Positions 35,647 to 48,185 of a stretch of DNA of 64,000 nt are shown in pieces. The position numbers and the translations under genes were made by a program. The notes beneath the pieces were generated by a model. That model worked only from the letters and a program-made list of their open reading frames with translations. It did no database searches and was not told where the DNA came from. The first letter of the stretch is position 1. Each line of letters begins with the position of its first letter. Source of the DNA: Anisakis pegreffii (taxonomy: Eukaryota > Nematoda > Chromadorea > Rhabditida > Anisakidae); NCBI GenBank assembly GCA_035041965.1, contig JAPYMA010001406.1:1-64000 (forward strand). Direction: 5' to 3'.

Positions 35647-38600
35647 GCTGAACACATTAAACAATTCAAATGAACACTGACTGCATCCAGATTAAGCTCA
35701 CCGACTTTCGCTTATACTTATATGCTGTTGAATGAGTATTTCAATATGAATGCTAAACCTAAACTCATCTCACAAAACCATTTGAACTAATACTCTGTAC
35801 GGGCATTAACCAGATGAAGTTGATCGGTTCATTCATGAATTCGCGATGAACATAAAACCTTCATCATATTACCAATACATTAGCAGTAAATCTGCGACTG
35901 ATCAGGTTATGAGAAAGACTTCCTTATGACGTTATTCTCGAGAATTTTTTATAGCGACGAAGAAATGACGAAATGCTTCACATTGAGTCTATTCTTCATA
36001 ATCACAGAAATCGATACACACAAACCACATCAGTGTCGTTGCAATAAGGAATATCAAAAATGTATGAGGAAGGCGATTTTGATGAAACAAGACGATTAAA
36101 AAAGCGCTTAAAAATGTGCTGAATGAAACGACCGTAACCGAATTCAATGAAGTGACGAAATATATTCATGAAACTTGCAAAAACTGCATACTCATCAAGT
36201 GCCACTCCTATTCGCCTCAAATTCAGTCAGCAATTTAGAATAACCTTAACGAGAGCTCATAAAATTGAAACGCTTAATAAGAGCTCATAAACGTCCTCCT
36301 AATAATAAGTATTTGAATACTCATACACCAGTTGAATCTTTTGTACACCAAAATTCAAGTGCACAATTAGCATACGATGGTTCTCTAGAATAAGATCAGA
36401 CTTCCAAACAATTTCTTCATGAATTCTTCACAACAACTCTTAATGCTTGCCGAATGAATGTGGATTTTCAATATCATTTCATTAGAAAACGATCTTTGAT
36501 TTATGAGCGTAGTTTTGAGGAACAAACAAACGAACGAACGACTATCATTAAACGAAGGTGCAAAAGGTAATTACGGATGATAGTCAGACATCAACGGCAA
36601 TTACGAGATACTTCACATATATTCAATGAAATCAATTATTAATGAAAGAATGAATTTAGAGACAATTTACACACTTCTCTCGAAAGATTAATAGATTATA
36701 GAGTTAGTGAGGATCCTTTACTGGTGTTAAGCGATCAGCTGAGGAATTCGGAGATCATTCGCAGGAATAGAACTGAACAGTGCGCAATTCATGGACGAAA
36801 TGAGGAATGTAGAAACGATCATCACCATAGAAACTCAAGCATGACGATTTGAGAACGGAATTGTCACTCAACAGACACATTCATTTTAAAGCTGAACTGA
36901 AAAATAATCGCTAGCTCTTCTCCTGTTTACATCGATGCTCTACTGCATCATTAGCATAACAAAATAAATTCTAATATTATGTGAGCGATAAACGTTCCAT
37001 ATAATTACAAGACGATCGTTATGATTTAATGTGAAGCTAGTTATGGAAACGATATTCAGAATTCGACGAAAAACGATTTGAGAAATCTCCCTAATGAGTA
37101 ACATTCCAAACATTCTGATAAATTGAGGCAAAATTAAAGAATATGATAAAATTGAAATTAATGAAAGTCGTCAAGAATCAGTGAAGGGGTATGTTTCACT
37201 AAGAACTAGTGATGAATATTCATGAGCTTTGATAATGACGATAAGAAGTGTTTATCACGTCAGGCAAAAAATAGTAATTATGTGCGAAAATGTTCGATCG
37301 AGAGCAGCAATATTCAACTGACGAGTGAAATTAGATAATTATCTAACAATCCATTATATTAATTGCGCCATTGCTAACAACAGTTTAGGCCAGAATGATT
37401 ATTTCATTTGCTCACACTAAAGATAAGTGCTAATAAAAGAAGTCACGAACTGATGGCATATGGCAATTCCAATATTGCACTTCTTTTTGTATGAGAAAAC
37501 TGGCAACTACTGAGAATTTTGTATTCACAAAAAATTTCCAAGGCAATGGTAATTTACAAAAAAGTGCTTTTTAACTGCACGCTGCACGAAACCGAAAAGC
37601 ACTACCATATGCCACCATGTTCAGTTCAATTCAAACGAGCCTCAGTTTTAGGACAGCCTATAGCTGACACTCAAGAAAACGTCAACAAACTTCAGCGTGA
37701 GCAAAATTGAAGCTTAATTGAAGGTTGAATCTACGACTCTACGGAAGCGTTATCATCTAAGGGTGGCACCACTTTGAGCCAAATCCGCAGTCTTGCTTAT
37801 CGTTGGAGAGGAACGTTCGAAAAAATGTCTTGGAAACGACATTATTATTATTACGAAATGTTTGAATGCAAAATGTTGGATAAATGCACTCAACGTTAAA
37901 CGATTAGAGAACGACGATTTTGAATGTCACTCAAATAGATTGCTTTCGTTTTCGTGCACCATGCTTATCCTCTAAATGGAATTCACTGATACATTTCAAT
38001 GCATACATTTAGCATTCTAACTGAAAATTCCATTTCAAACATTAATAATACTAATAACGGAATCTTTGAATGGTCTTCTTTGAAACTCAATATTCGACAA
38101 TGAAGTGAATTGTTGTGCAGTCACTAGTCAAGTGAACGAAAAGCAATTAACGGAATGGGATTGTTACGTATATTGTGCTCATCCTATTCATATGTTCTAT
38201 CAATAACTCTGGATGAATCATACGATTCGAAACATTGAATAAATGCGAAGATAAGGCGAAAAATTATCCAGCAAAACAGATTTATTCATTTTATAATCCA
38301 GCACGCTTTTAATATCCATTTTGTGGCTGACGACAAGCATGGAATGGAAATATTCACTATGACCGTATGACATTCAACGGAGACGGGTACCACGTCTAAT
38401 AGGTTGCCTGTCTTTTGCGCAAAATGATGAAACGATAAATTTGAAACTGAACACTGAGCGCAGCTGGGAATTTAGCAAAGAAATTGTTTCATTCGTCTGG
38501 CTATAAGCAAGCGACTCAAAATTTGTCAATAATAGGAAAAAATTGAAACGGTAACAACTGCCACTGTTTTAATCCTTTCGCAACTATACAACTGTATTCC

Positions 38601-39414
38601 GTATCTTTGGAACATCACAGTGTGACGAAGTGGAATTACAAACGATTCCTTAGAAAGGAGACAATCGAAGTGACTTCATCGTTCCGAGAAGAGAAAGAAC
38701 ATTATTCGGTAAAACGACGTCATAATCCAGAAATGAACCGTGTAATTCATGCAACTGTCTGTTGTTTAATGTATATTCAGCCATTTGACGGTTTGCGTTA
38801 AAGAAAACTTTCTTAGCAGAAAACAGATCAATGTTTGCACTAAGAACGAACTGAACTCTCAAGTGTATGCGGAATAAAATGATAAATAAACGCAAAGCAC
38901 TGCTATAAGCAGCACTTAACAATAACATGTTAAGCAACAGCATTGAAAAGATAAGGATATCGGCGCCTTAAGGATAAAGAGGACTGTTTTGTTCAGTTTA
39001 ATGACAAACGGTTGTCTAGCAACTGCGCGAACAATAGTTCGTGTAATGCATCCACGAGGACAGATTAGTGGTAGTGAATTAATTCATCAATATTTCTTCA
39101 TAAGTGATCAGTTGAATACGGCCACGCCACCCTCACTTCTAGAAAATAACTTGAACGCACAACACAATTCAGCTGCTATCTTATTGTTAATGAAATGCTC
39201 TTATTGTTCGTTTCTAGTGAAACTTTCTTAAAGTAATACAATTGGCAACCATGATAAAGTCTGAGTGGAATTTATCACATTAAAACGATTGATAAGATTT
39301 CTTTGAATCACGATAAGATTCACTGCCTTCACTTTAGATTGGAACGCATAGAACATGGAGCACAAGTGAGCTTAAAAACAAATTCGGTGGAGAAATAAAT
39401 ATGAGATATGAGAG

Positions 39415-39657
39415 ATGGAACCAAAACTGAAAAAAGGGACTAAGACGAATCATTTCATGGAAAAACTCTCACAATCAGACAAAAGCGATCAAGATCAATT
39501 CACGAGTCAAGAGCAATTTCGTTTAAGCCATTTACTGTCACCGTCTAAAATTTTAGCAAATAAGCAATCAATCACGAAAGCTGAACACTTACGTTCGGTT
39601 GTGAAGACGAGGCAAAGCGACAGCGCTTTAGTAGAGCTATACCGCCGATTACTGTAA
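39415..39657 (+). CDS. Doubtful 80-codon ORF, Lys/Ser/Gln-rich
   Basis: Begins MEPKLKKGTKTNHF and ends in a perfect palindrome that covers its last codons and stop. Composition is hydrophilic and protein-like (SDQDQFTSQEQFRLSHLLSP), but there is no recognised domain, no splice support and no neighbour that gives context. It could be a chance frame. Confidence 0.2.
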   Translation: MEPKLKKGTKTNHFMEKLSQSDKSDQDQFTSQEQFRLSHLLSPSKILANKQSITKAEHLRSVVKTRQSDSALVELYRRLL

Positions 39658-39671
39658 CAGTAATCGGCGGT
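39641..39671. repeat. Perfect palindrome, 15-bp arms around one base
   Basis: Left arm 39641-39655 (ACCGCCGATTACTGT) is mirrored exactly at 39657-39671. It is GC-richer than its surroundings. It may be the end of a small transposon, a protein-binding site or a hairpin; I found no second copy in the window. Confidence 0.85.
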
Positions 39672-40388
39672 GGTACATCGATGAGGGATGTGACGAGTGT
39701 GGTGGTGAGTGAGTGCGTACGATTGAAAACGACTAAATACGGAATATTTGATGTCGATATCTGAAATAATCATCTACGTTGATTACAAGTCACAACAGCA
39801 GCTGACGATCAATGTGGCGTGTGAGTTTAAGAAAGCTACGAAATGGCACTGCAAGAAATTCGACGAAGTTACAATTCATCAATCGTGATTGGTGAACATG
39901 ACAAATGACGAACCATTATCATCGTTACTTCGAATGAAAGTTTAAGCAATTATTCGACTTTTAAACATCAAACAATAAATATCGCATAAACATCGAGCAA
40001 TTGCTCATCAAACGCTGATGAATCGAATAAAATGTGATAATAAAAACAAAACTGAATCTCCTCTAGGATCACCTCAAACAAGCAAAGGATCCATAAATAA
40101 AATGAAACATTGAAGATTCAAATCCGTCGTGGCTGGGCTATTTTATTTGTCTCAGCATCGCCAACATGTCGACTGATCAGAATGCACGCTTCTTCCCCAC
40201 AACAGGCATTTTTATCATAATCAAACTCGTTCATCTCATGACTTGTTGTTGATTTTAACATTCCCCAGAGTATATTCTTGAAGATTATTACTTGTTACTT
40301 ACACATCGAGCGGTTGTTTTGTTGATCGCTGTTAGCGATCGGCGGAATGTTTATATTGTAGAGTTATGATTATTTATCGGATTGATAT

Positions 40389-40664
40389 TTGGCTACGTTT
40401 AATTGTGCAAAGTATTCACGGCAACTAATTAAATACTCGGTTGTACTCACTTGGCCTGCTCGCCTAGCCAGCGGGGTGGCTACAATCAAGGCTAAAACAG
40501 TGCGAACGGAAACGCGAGCATTGTGGCCAGCAACGTTACAAACGTTTGATAGCCTGGCCAATCCAGGTAATCCAGGTAATATTCTTGAAATCTCGGAATT
40601 AAGCGCAACATTCAGTGCCTACTTAATGCGGACGAAAACACGCAGAATCCAGCTAATGCTGTAG
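40389..40664 (+). CDS. Doubtful 91-codon ORF in a GC-richer patch
   Basis: Begins MATFNCAKYSRQLIKYS and contains LTWPARLASGVATIKAK. The opposite strand is also open over part of it (40561-40370), which is common in GC-richer patches. No family was recognised and no splice partners were found. Listed because base composition differs from the flanks. Confidence 0.2.
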   Translation: MATFNCAKYSRQLIKYSVVLTWPARLASGVATIKAKTVRTETRALWPATLQTFDSLANPGNPGNILEISELSATFSAYLMRTKTRRIQLML

Positions 40665-42984
40665 CCTTAACTGATCACTGAAATGATCACTGAAAGGATG
40701 CAGTGAATAAATTATGAAAATTCAAAATGAATGGAACTGATAAAATATAAATGTGAACTCAACGCCCCTATATCACGCCATTGTCATCTTTTTGTTATGA
40801 ATAATAGAAATATTCAATTAGTAAATCGCTGAACGATCCTTGTTCACAGTTATTACGACATTCAATACAACAAATTAAGCACTCTTCAGTCACAATAGGA
40901 CCTTATAGAGACCTCTTACGACAACAAATTTATCCTTTGTTAATTCAGAATCAACGGTAGCTCAAGCAATTAAATATGAATACGCAACGAACTGCACTGA
41001 TGCTTCATTTTCAATAACGATAAGTTGTGCTCGAAAATACACATAAGACAGGTTGTTAACTCTGATGATAGAAAACTCAAAAACTCCGGTCTTGTAGGAA
41101 AGAAAATGTTTACATTAAAAGAGAATATCAAATTGATGAAATTGAACACAGAATGAATATGAACGTTTAATTGCAAAAGTCAACGTTGTGAAATCAAATA
41201 GCAGCAAGCGCCCAATGTCAAACAATGTCAGTTCCATACGTCTCGCGGTGATGTAATCGATCTCGAATAAATTGAAATACTCGTTTCAAAAGTGCATCAT
41301 GATTCGACCAGGCCCTGAAACGCAGATGAAAGCTAACGCACTATCAATGCAACTTCACCGTACACAATGCGGAAAAACTCGTCAAAACGTCATTGAAAAT
41401 CAATGAGATTGAACGAAACCACAGCTGATAGTTGCATAATGTACTTCCGTTCAACAACCAAAAACAACTGGATAAACATCGAGTTGATGTGAAAAGGATT
41501 AATTCTTAGGTGAGTACTGCTTACTCGTCATTTATCGAACAAAAGTACTCTCGGTGAACGAAACATTTGATTGGCAATCGTGCGAGATCTCGTCGACAGA
41601 AACGATTCATTGTAATGAATTGTTACACAACGCTCGTTGAATATTAATCGGTGTCGTTCAGGTTCTAACACACCACACCGAGTTGAACGTTATTTTCCGA
41701 ACGATTCTCACGAATTTTATTCGCGCTATTCACAACGCTGGAAATATCTCTGGAATTGGGTGAATCTACACGCTCATGATGCAGTGACATCTCGGCCATG
41801 TTTTGAGGAATTATTTTCATATTTTTGAGCGAAGCTGAAATCGATCAATGTGCACATGAAATTTGGCAGACTGAAGAAGCGTGGTTTCCAGACAACAACC
41901 GACGAAAAAACATTAGCGTTACCCTCTATTTCCATGCATATTGATCGTGTGGATGAACAATATGCAATGATTCATGGAAACGGTTTTAAATTAGAACAGA
42001 ACCATTCAAACACTTGCATTGATTAATATTGAAAAGCTGCAACAATGGACTGCATCTGCAGAAATGGTCAAAACCGCAAGGAAAATATCTCGAGTGTGAA
42101 TATGAATGCAAAGAATTGCGTGCGATAGCTTGAAATATCAATATCGCCAGAAGTGTGAGTAGGAGCATATCGCATTTCTGACAATCACAATGGAACATTC
42201 AATGAATAAAAAGAAGACTGCGAATCCCAATGAGCAGCTGATCCCAGTAATCCTTTAAAAAATATTAGTCTCAATGCACTTTTTTACTATAAACAGTAAT
42301 ACATATAACTTTACCGTTGAATCATCACAGATGAGAAAGAATATTCACTCAACTTGGAAGCAGTCGTAGCAAACGATAAGCCGTTTATGAATTTTCATCA
42401 GTAGATAGATACAGCTCACGAATTTCGGAAGCTTTTTGCTAAAACAACTGAGTATGAGGTCATGGCAAAGTTGTTGATAGAGAATAGCGATATCAGTATG
42501 AAAACTAAGGATCGGTTCAAAATGCTAATGAAATTTCCAATATTGGTCGATTAATGCATAATCGCTTGAAAGACAAAATGCAGATAGATACATATGGGGA
42601 TATGGACGTATTTGCATTAGTAGTAATATGCGGTTGTGGTGTAGCTGCTGCTGCTTAATGGTTGCATTGACAACATCAACGAATCAATATTCCTTCAGCA
42701 TCGTCGTCATCAATATCTCCGTCAGCCATATCTGAATGCGCAGCCTAACTGGCCTCAATCTTTATCCGTTGCACTCATCTCCTTCTCTCCCATTTATCCC
42801 CAATTCCATTTAATTCACCGCATATCTATCATTCTATCATCCAATTCAGTTGCATTCATTCATCCCATAATTCTAAACCACTTCATTGCCATACTGCTCC
42901 TCAATTAGCCTACTTATGGACACGCATTTCATTCGCATTATCGTAAACGCATTTCAAACAATGAACGTAATATGTAAAGACGTC

Positions 42985-42990
42985 TTTATT
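42985..42990 (-). terminator. Candidate polyadenylation signal for the gene ending at 43200
   Basis: AATAAA on the minus strand, about 210 bases after the candidate stop codon at 43200. Confidence 0.4.
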
Positions 42991-43199
42991 TATCAAGAAA
43001 GTGGTTTTGTAATTGTTTCATTTTAGATATAAAAAGAAATAGATTGGATTTCCGAAATCCATCGATGGGTCCTTGGCTTTTTCATTTGTACTTTTTTTGT
43101 TTGTTCAAATGTATGCCATCTTTTTTGTTTCAGTTTTTGTGAGTGGCTGACAGATCAGTAGAGTTCCTTTGGGGCGAGCCAAGTGCAAACACACACACA

Positions 43200-46100
43200 T
43201 CACTGATTACTGTCATTTAAGCCAATCCTCTTCAATTTCAATTTAAGCTGCGTGTTGGTCAGCGAAAAATTTTCAACAGATGTGGATTTCAATGAATCTT
43301 TCAATGTTTCCGACTTACGATTTTTCATTAGCATTTGCTCTTGAAAAATTCTCAGTTCAATTGAACGTTTTACTGACTTCACATTAATATTGAAGTTATT
43401 TTGTGTTGATGTTTGTTTAATGGCTTTGTGGATACGTCGATAATGAAACGAAGATAAACAGAAATAACAACGTATTTATTATTCTGTAAAATGTTTTCAA
43501 GAGAACTAGATATTTTTGAAACCATATTCTCCTTTCTGCTGTGGCACCGCTCATACAAACACATGAAACTTCAGCTGCAAGAGAACGAACGATTTTATTC
43601 GTCAGTAGAACAGTGGATGCAGATTACAGTTATCAATATCAAATTTACAAACAGCAATGAAGAAATAATGAAAATTCATTTTTAAGGATAAATATTTCTA
43701 CTGCAAACACATGTATGAATGAATATCGAATACATAGACTACAGAAGATGTACAGACTCCGACTGCATAGGTAGGCTCTGTTGCTGAAAAGAAACATTCA
43801 ATCTTCTCATGCAGTATTGTGCATTTGCAATTAGATCAAATGAACCATCTCTGGAGTTACAGTCGTAACATAACGATTTCTGAACGAAGTTAGTGCTAAG
43901 ATAATGTTTGATAAACACTTTAGTGATTTTTCAAAATGATGAATGAATCATGACGATGATGAGAATAAAAACATCGATGAAAATTTGTATTTACAGTTAC
44001 GCATGAAAATTTATGGTTGTTGCGCATAAAAAGTATACACCAAATGTCTTCCGCTTTTGCTCTATTATGAACCAAAAAACATTATAATCACCGGAATGAT
44101 TCACTCCAGAAAAAACTCCCAAACAGCTGCTGTCGAAAAAAGTTAGCAATACTATCCTCTGGAATAGCAAGACTGAACTGCACTGAGTTTGTGCGTTTGG
44201 GATCAACTTTCAACCGATTCATAATGATAGGCACACTGCTAGAACGCAAAATTGCACCACAGATTCGGTGGCCGGAGTTGACACCAGCAAGAAAGTTTTT
44301 TTTTCGGAGCCAAAGTTTCAAAAAATGCAGAGCTAGAGCTGAGCTAACTTTTTTCAAATTAGGCGACACTAGTTAGAAACACCCTTTGGGCATAATTCTC
44401 ATCGAGAAACATTTAAATCGATCTACTTTAATGATCAACCACCATTCATAATTTTGGTTCGTGGTATAGTTGAGTCTGTGATTCCAGATCAATTGTGATT
44501 ACTCCCCGTCAAGGGGAGACTTTGATGAACATATTAGGGGGATTGACGACAATTTTTTAAAAAAATATCAGCAAGCACTGAACGTTTGTGGAAGTTGTTT
44601 TCGTAAATTTTGAAGATCACGCGATTTCGTTTAAAAGCCGTATTATGATTTTGCACCGCTATTTGATGTCGATTTTCCGATACGACTCGCATTAACAATT
44701 CCGGGCAGTGATGAAGTACTCCAGACGTTCGTGGTTGACCCTCGAGCGCTCTCCATTACTGATATGTGATCGTCGAATGAGACAAACTCAGTCTGCAACT
44801 CACATTTTCATACTTCTCAAATTTCGCCAGTGAATAACGTATATCTCGAATTACAGCTCATCTTAAATTTGATGAATGACTAATTGATTCGAAATTTATT
44901 GACTCTTAGATGAATATTCATGCGGAAATATCATCGATATTTCAGGACACGGCGCAAGTTTCTTATTTTGTAAGGAATTTGTTCACTAATAATATGACAA
45001 TTCAAAGAAAGATGCCCATTCAGATTGCATGTTTTGATGTTCACGGGGTCATTAGTATTTCGAAGAAATTTTTTCGAAGAGAATAGCACAACTGGGTGAG
45101 AGTTATTTAAGATTGCGCATCAAACGGTATTAATACGGTGAAAGAGCAGCAACCTGGTTGCACTTTCTTCCATTTGCACGACTATCACGACTGTCGTCCA
45201 AGCCGAGCTCTTTCCTTAAACGTTCAGCTTTCGCTTTTTCTTTATACTCTTCGTGCTCCCATGCTACCTGATGAATACGTTCATTATTGCAACAAATGCT
45301 CTCAGACGTCATCTTTTCAGTACGAAATGATTGACTATTATCTTCACATGATCCGCTTCTAAAAGTTGCTTCAAATGATATGCGTTCATGAGAAATCAAA
45401 ATGAAATGAAGTCGTCATGAATACGGCAGCTGAATGCTGCAACTGCATCGGGTGCGGTTTGCTTTGAGCAAATTATTCATAATTTTAGAAGAAATTCCAC
45501 CACCACCTTGACTGTCTTGTGCACAACCACAAAACTTGTTTCACTGCTATCATCGGCGATGATCGACGAACGTTGTTGCGATAGCTTACGATTTGCTTGA
45601 ACTGGAAGACTTTCGAAACGATTGCTGGATGCTACTGATTGTGATGATGATGATGAAGCGTTCGGTTGCACGTTCACTTTTGCACACAACGAATTTTCCC
45701 TTAAATTATACTGCAGGTCAAACGGCAGTGCTGAATTTGGGGAAATTGGTTATGAGTGAAGAAGACAAATCAGGAATCGAAACGAAATTCTCAACCAAAA
45801 AAAACCTGCAACAGACTTGTTCTGCTGCCACAAGTCAGTTGATTAACATTGTCAACTTAACACCTAATTCTATGCAAATAACCAACCGTATTGACGCACT
45901 CAAACTGTATAATGCTTTCCTAACGTATCTACTTTTACGATCACATGCTAGCGATCAAAAGGTCATTTTGCAACAATTAACAACTGAACCCTGAATTGGT
46001 ATTGTCCATGAATGCTTCCTTCGGGCAATGTGTGACAATCTCGATTCGTGGACTTTCTTTGTGGACAATCTGTCGCACCTCTTCAGCTGCTCGTATCTGT

Positions 46101-46937
46101 TTCCCATATCGAATCTTGTTCAGCTAAAACATCGAATCCGGGAGATTAGTTCGCTGAACCTTCATCCAATCCCAACACAACTGTCAACAACCCATTTATT
46201 CTTCCATCCAAACAATACATCACCATCTCAATTTCATTACATCAACAACGCACTTATAGTCAAAACAGTGCTACTGTTCGTAGAAAATGAACAACTGTTA
46301 ACAAGCCTCTTCGAGTCTCCTCGTTAAATTCAACGCATTCATTGTAGGTGTAGTTGAGTGCGTTCTTGAACCGCCTTTTTGACGATAATTCATTGTCAAA
46401 TTGCTCATTTTCACTCTTGTTTCATTTAGCTGATTCCCTGAATTATTCGACGTATTTATTCGGCATTTGTGCATCGAAGTCAATTACCAGTTAACTCAGA
46501 TCGAATTACACAGCATGGGATATTCGAAACATATCCATCCATTTCAATGGCTCTGATAACGAATCGCATCATTCATTGCGAGTAAAACGCTTTTTTTTTA
46601 GAATTCCGTAACACTTGGTTGGAAAGTTAACGTCACATGAGCATTTCAATGTAGGCTTCGTCTGCTGTTTATACCACTCACCTCACCTAATTATACAATA
46701 ACAAGAATGCGTACTGAAACACGTTAGCATATCAGAATTTTTGCTGTACCACCTACCAATAGGTTTTACATTGCTTCGTAGGATGGTTTTGGTGGAGTTA
46801 TTCGTACCATTACTTGAAAGAGTTGTACTTTCAGTCTTGCGGCTGTCGTTATCGCTGACAATGCGTTGCTCAATGAATCTGAAGTCATCCTCAGTGGGCT
46901 TCGCTCTTGAATAAGCCGAAACCTTGAGTGGAGCATG
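43200..46937 (-). CDS. Unrecognised protein with charged coiled-coil-like segments (partial model)
   Basis: I do not recognise this gene. Minus-strand exons with matching phases are 46937-46757 (AYSRAKPTEDDFRFIEQRI), 46437 to about 46307 (NYRQKGGSRTHSTTPTMNAL, NLTRRLEEAC), 46123-45990 (LNKIRYGKQIRAAEEVRQIV), 45699-45507 (a Ser-rich tract, then SSETSFVVVHKTVK) and 45267-45154 (VAWEHEEYKEKAKAERLRKE). The join between the second and third exon is not settled: the best donor leaves the wrong phase. A last exon is proposed at about 43379-43200 (IELRIFQEQMLMKNRKSETL, ending LNDSNQ). Charged helical segments suggest a scaffold or cytoskeletal protein, but this is inference. The N-terminus is not established; see 48015-48185. 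Confidence 0.5.
43551..43745. repeat. Dispersed repeat, copy 1 (partner at 54207-54410)
   Basis: About 200 bp shared in the same orientation, beginning ACAAACACATGAAACTTCAG, with substitutions and small indels (around 85% alike by eye). Copy 1 lies just upstream of the proposed last exon of the 43.2-46.9 kb gene, inside its last intron. Confidence 0.7.
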
Positions 46938-47042
46938 CTGAAAGCTTGAATATTGCAACAGCGAATCGCAACTGATCATAAACACTTTAACACTTCGACA
47001 TTCACATTGTTACACAAAAAATCAGAACGAGCAGCTTCATGA

Positions 47043-47329
47043 TCACAATTGAAAACTTCCACTGGTCCTTGAAGGTTTTGTAAACGGCTCAATTATAGTA
47101 AGCCTATAGGTAGGGAAATGACGGCTTTCAACAGGCTTCAACCATTTCGCGAAATGAACCATGGGACTTGTTGACTCCAAGATGTATCTATCATTACTCG
47201 ATATTTGGCATGTTTTGATCTCTAATCGATTGAAACACAAATGAGAAGACTGCTGTCGTGACCGAAAACGGAAACTATTCGAGCCAAAAGTTTTCCTCTT
47301 TAATCGTTTCATGAACTCCCTCATATGTA
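47043..47329 (-). CDS. Possible exon of the 43.2-46.9 kb gene
   Basis: A minus-strand frame of about 95 codons (MREFMKRLKRKTFGSNSFRF, then SPMVHFAKWLKPVESRHFP) ending at a stop. It is basic and protein-like but has no donor whose phase fits the exon at 46937 with certainty. It could be an exon, a short gene or chance. Confidence 0.25.
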
Positions 47330-47687
47330 TGTGAATATCCTTACTAATCACTCATTTCTGATGGGAACTTTAAACGATTCATCCAAAAGACATAAACTTT
47401 ACTAACTGATTGGTTTAGTTTATGCAGCAATTATTCAATTGAAAGTTTTCCTTTGCTGACTATATGGAGGTTCAAAACGAACTTGTGCCAATTGAATGCG
47501 ATAAAAGTTGTCAGTCAGTCGTTCGCGAATTTCTAGTGATTTGAAAATGTCAGAAGCTGTTTGCTTTGATAGGTTGAGTGAATTCAATAAGAGTGGAATG
47601 CGCTTAGTGCTTGTCAGATTCGATCTTGAAAATCATCAAAATGCGTTCTAAACGCGCAATTGGCAACAGGGAAATAATCGCCCTCAT

Positions 47688-47713
47688 GCACACGCACACA
47701 CACACTCACACAC
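47688..47713. repeat. (CA)n microsatellite, imperfect
   Basis: CACACA runs interrupted by single bases. A shorter run lies at 43189-43199. Confidence 0.8.
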
Positions 47714-48014
47714 ATTCCTGCGACCATTCATACATTCGCCGTTTCATTGAATTCTTTTGAAAAATTTCTTCCAAATACACGTCAACAATCAACATTGAAC
47801 ATTTACAATTTCAACACATGTCACATTTATGACGACCATTTCAGTGGAACTTCCGGAACCGACATTCAAATAAATGCCACATCAAGGCAAGCCAACTGCA
47901 TTAACTTATATAATAAAAATCAAATAGATTCTTTGGTTCCAAATTATTTTCCATCACACTGAAAGCATTCATTTGCGAAGGAATTTTTGCCCTTCCAAAC
48001 AATTGAGCACTAAC

Positions 48015-48185
48015 CAAAACTGTCATTCCGTCGCTTTTCCTTCTCTTTAACTGATGATGCTCTTTCCTCCTTCTAATCTGCACCACCATATCACCATTAA
48101 TTTTTCCTCCTCTCAGATGTTTGCCTGGAATGAACATGTAACCAGATCGACCACTCAGTGATTTCTTCACCATTAGCCATCTCAT
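48015..48185 (-). CDS. Possible first exon, basic N-terminus
   Basis: ATG at 48185, 57 codons, and a clean donor GTTAGT after 48015 in phase 0. The encoded start is Lys/Arg-rich (MRWLMVKKSLSGRSGYMF, then QIRRRKEHHQLKRRKSDGM). It could begin the gene that ends at 43200, but intermediate exons were not found. Confidence 0.3.

Larger units (their letters stand above)
35647..42984. other. Long intergenic region; only doubtful ORFs
   Basis: About 7.3 kb AT-rich DNA upstream of the kinesin gene. I found no exon chain with consistent phases. Short plus-strand frames at 37519-37710, 38607-38801 and 41637-41828 have no recognised motif. Two slightly better candidates and a palindrome are listed separately. 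A short GCT run lies near 42640-42655. Confidence 0.45.

Noticed and set aside
44088..44369. 93-codon minus-strand ORF as an exon of the 43.2-46.9 kb gene
   Set aside because: No splice sites with compatible phase were found, and composition is not distinctive.
45593..45994. 133-codon plus-strand ORF
   Set aside because: Its left part is the antisense of a better-supported minus-strand exon (45699-45507); the rest has no recognised content.
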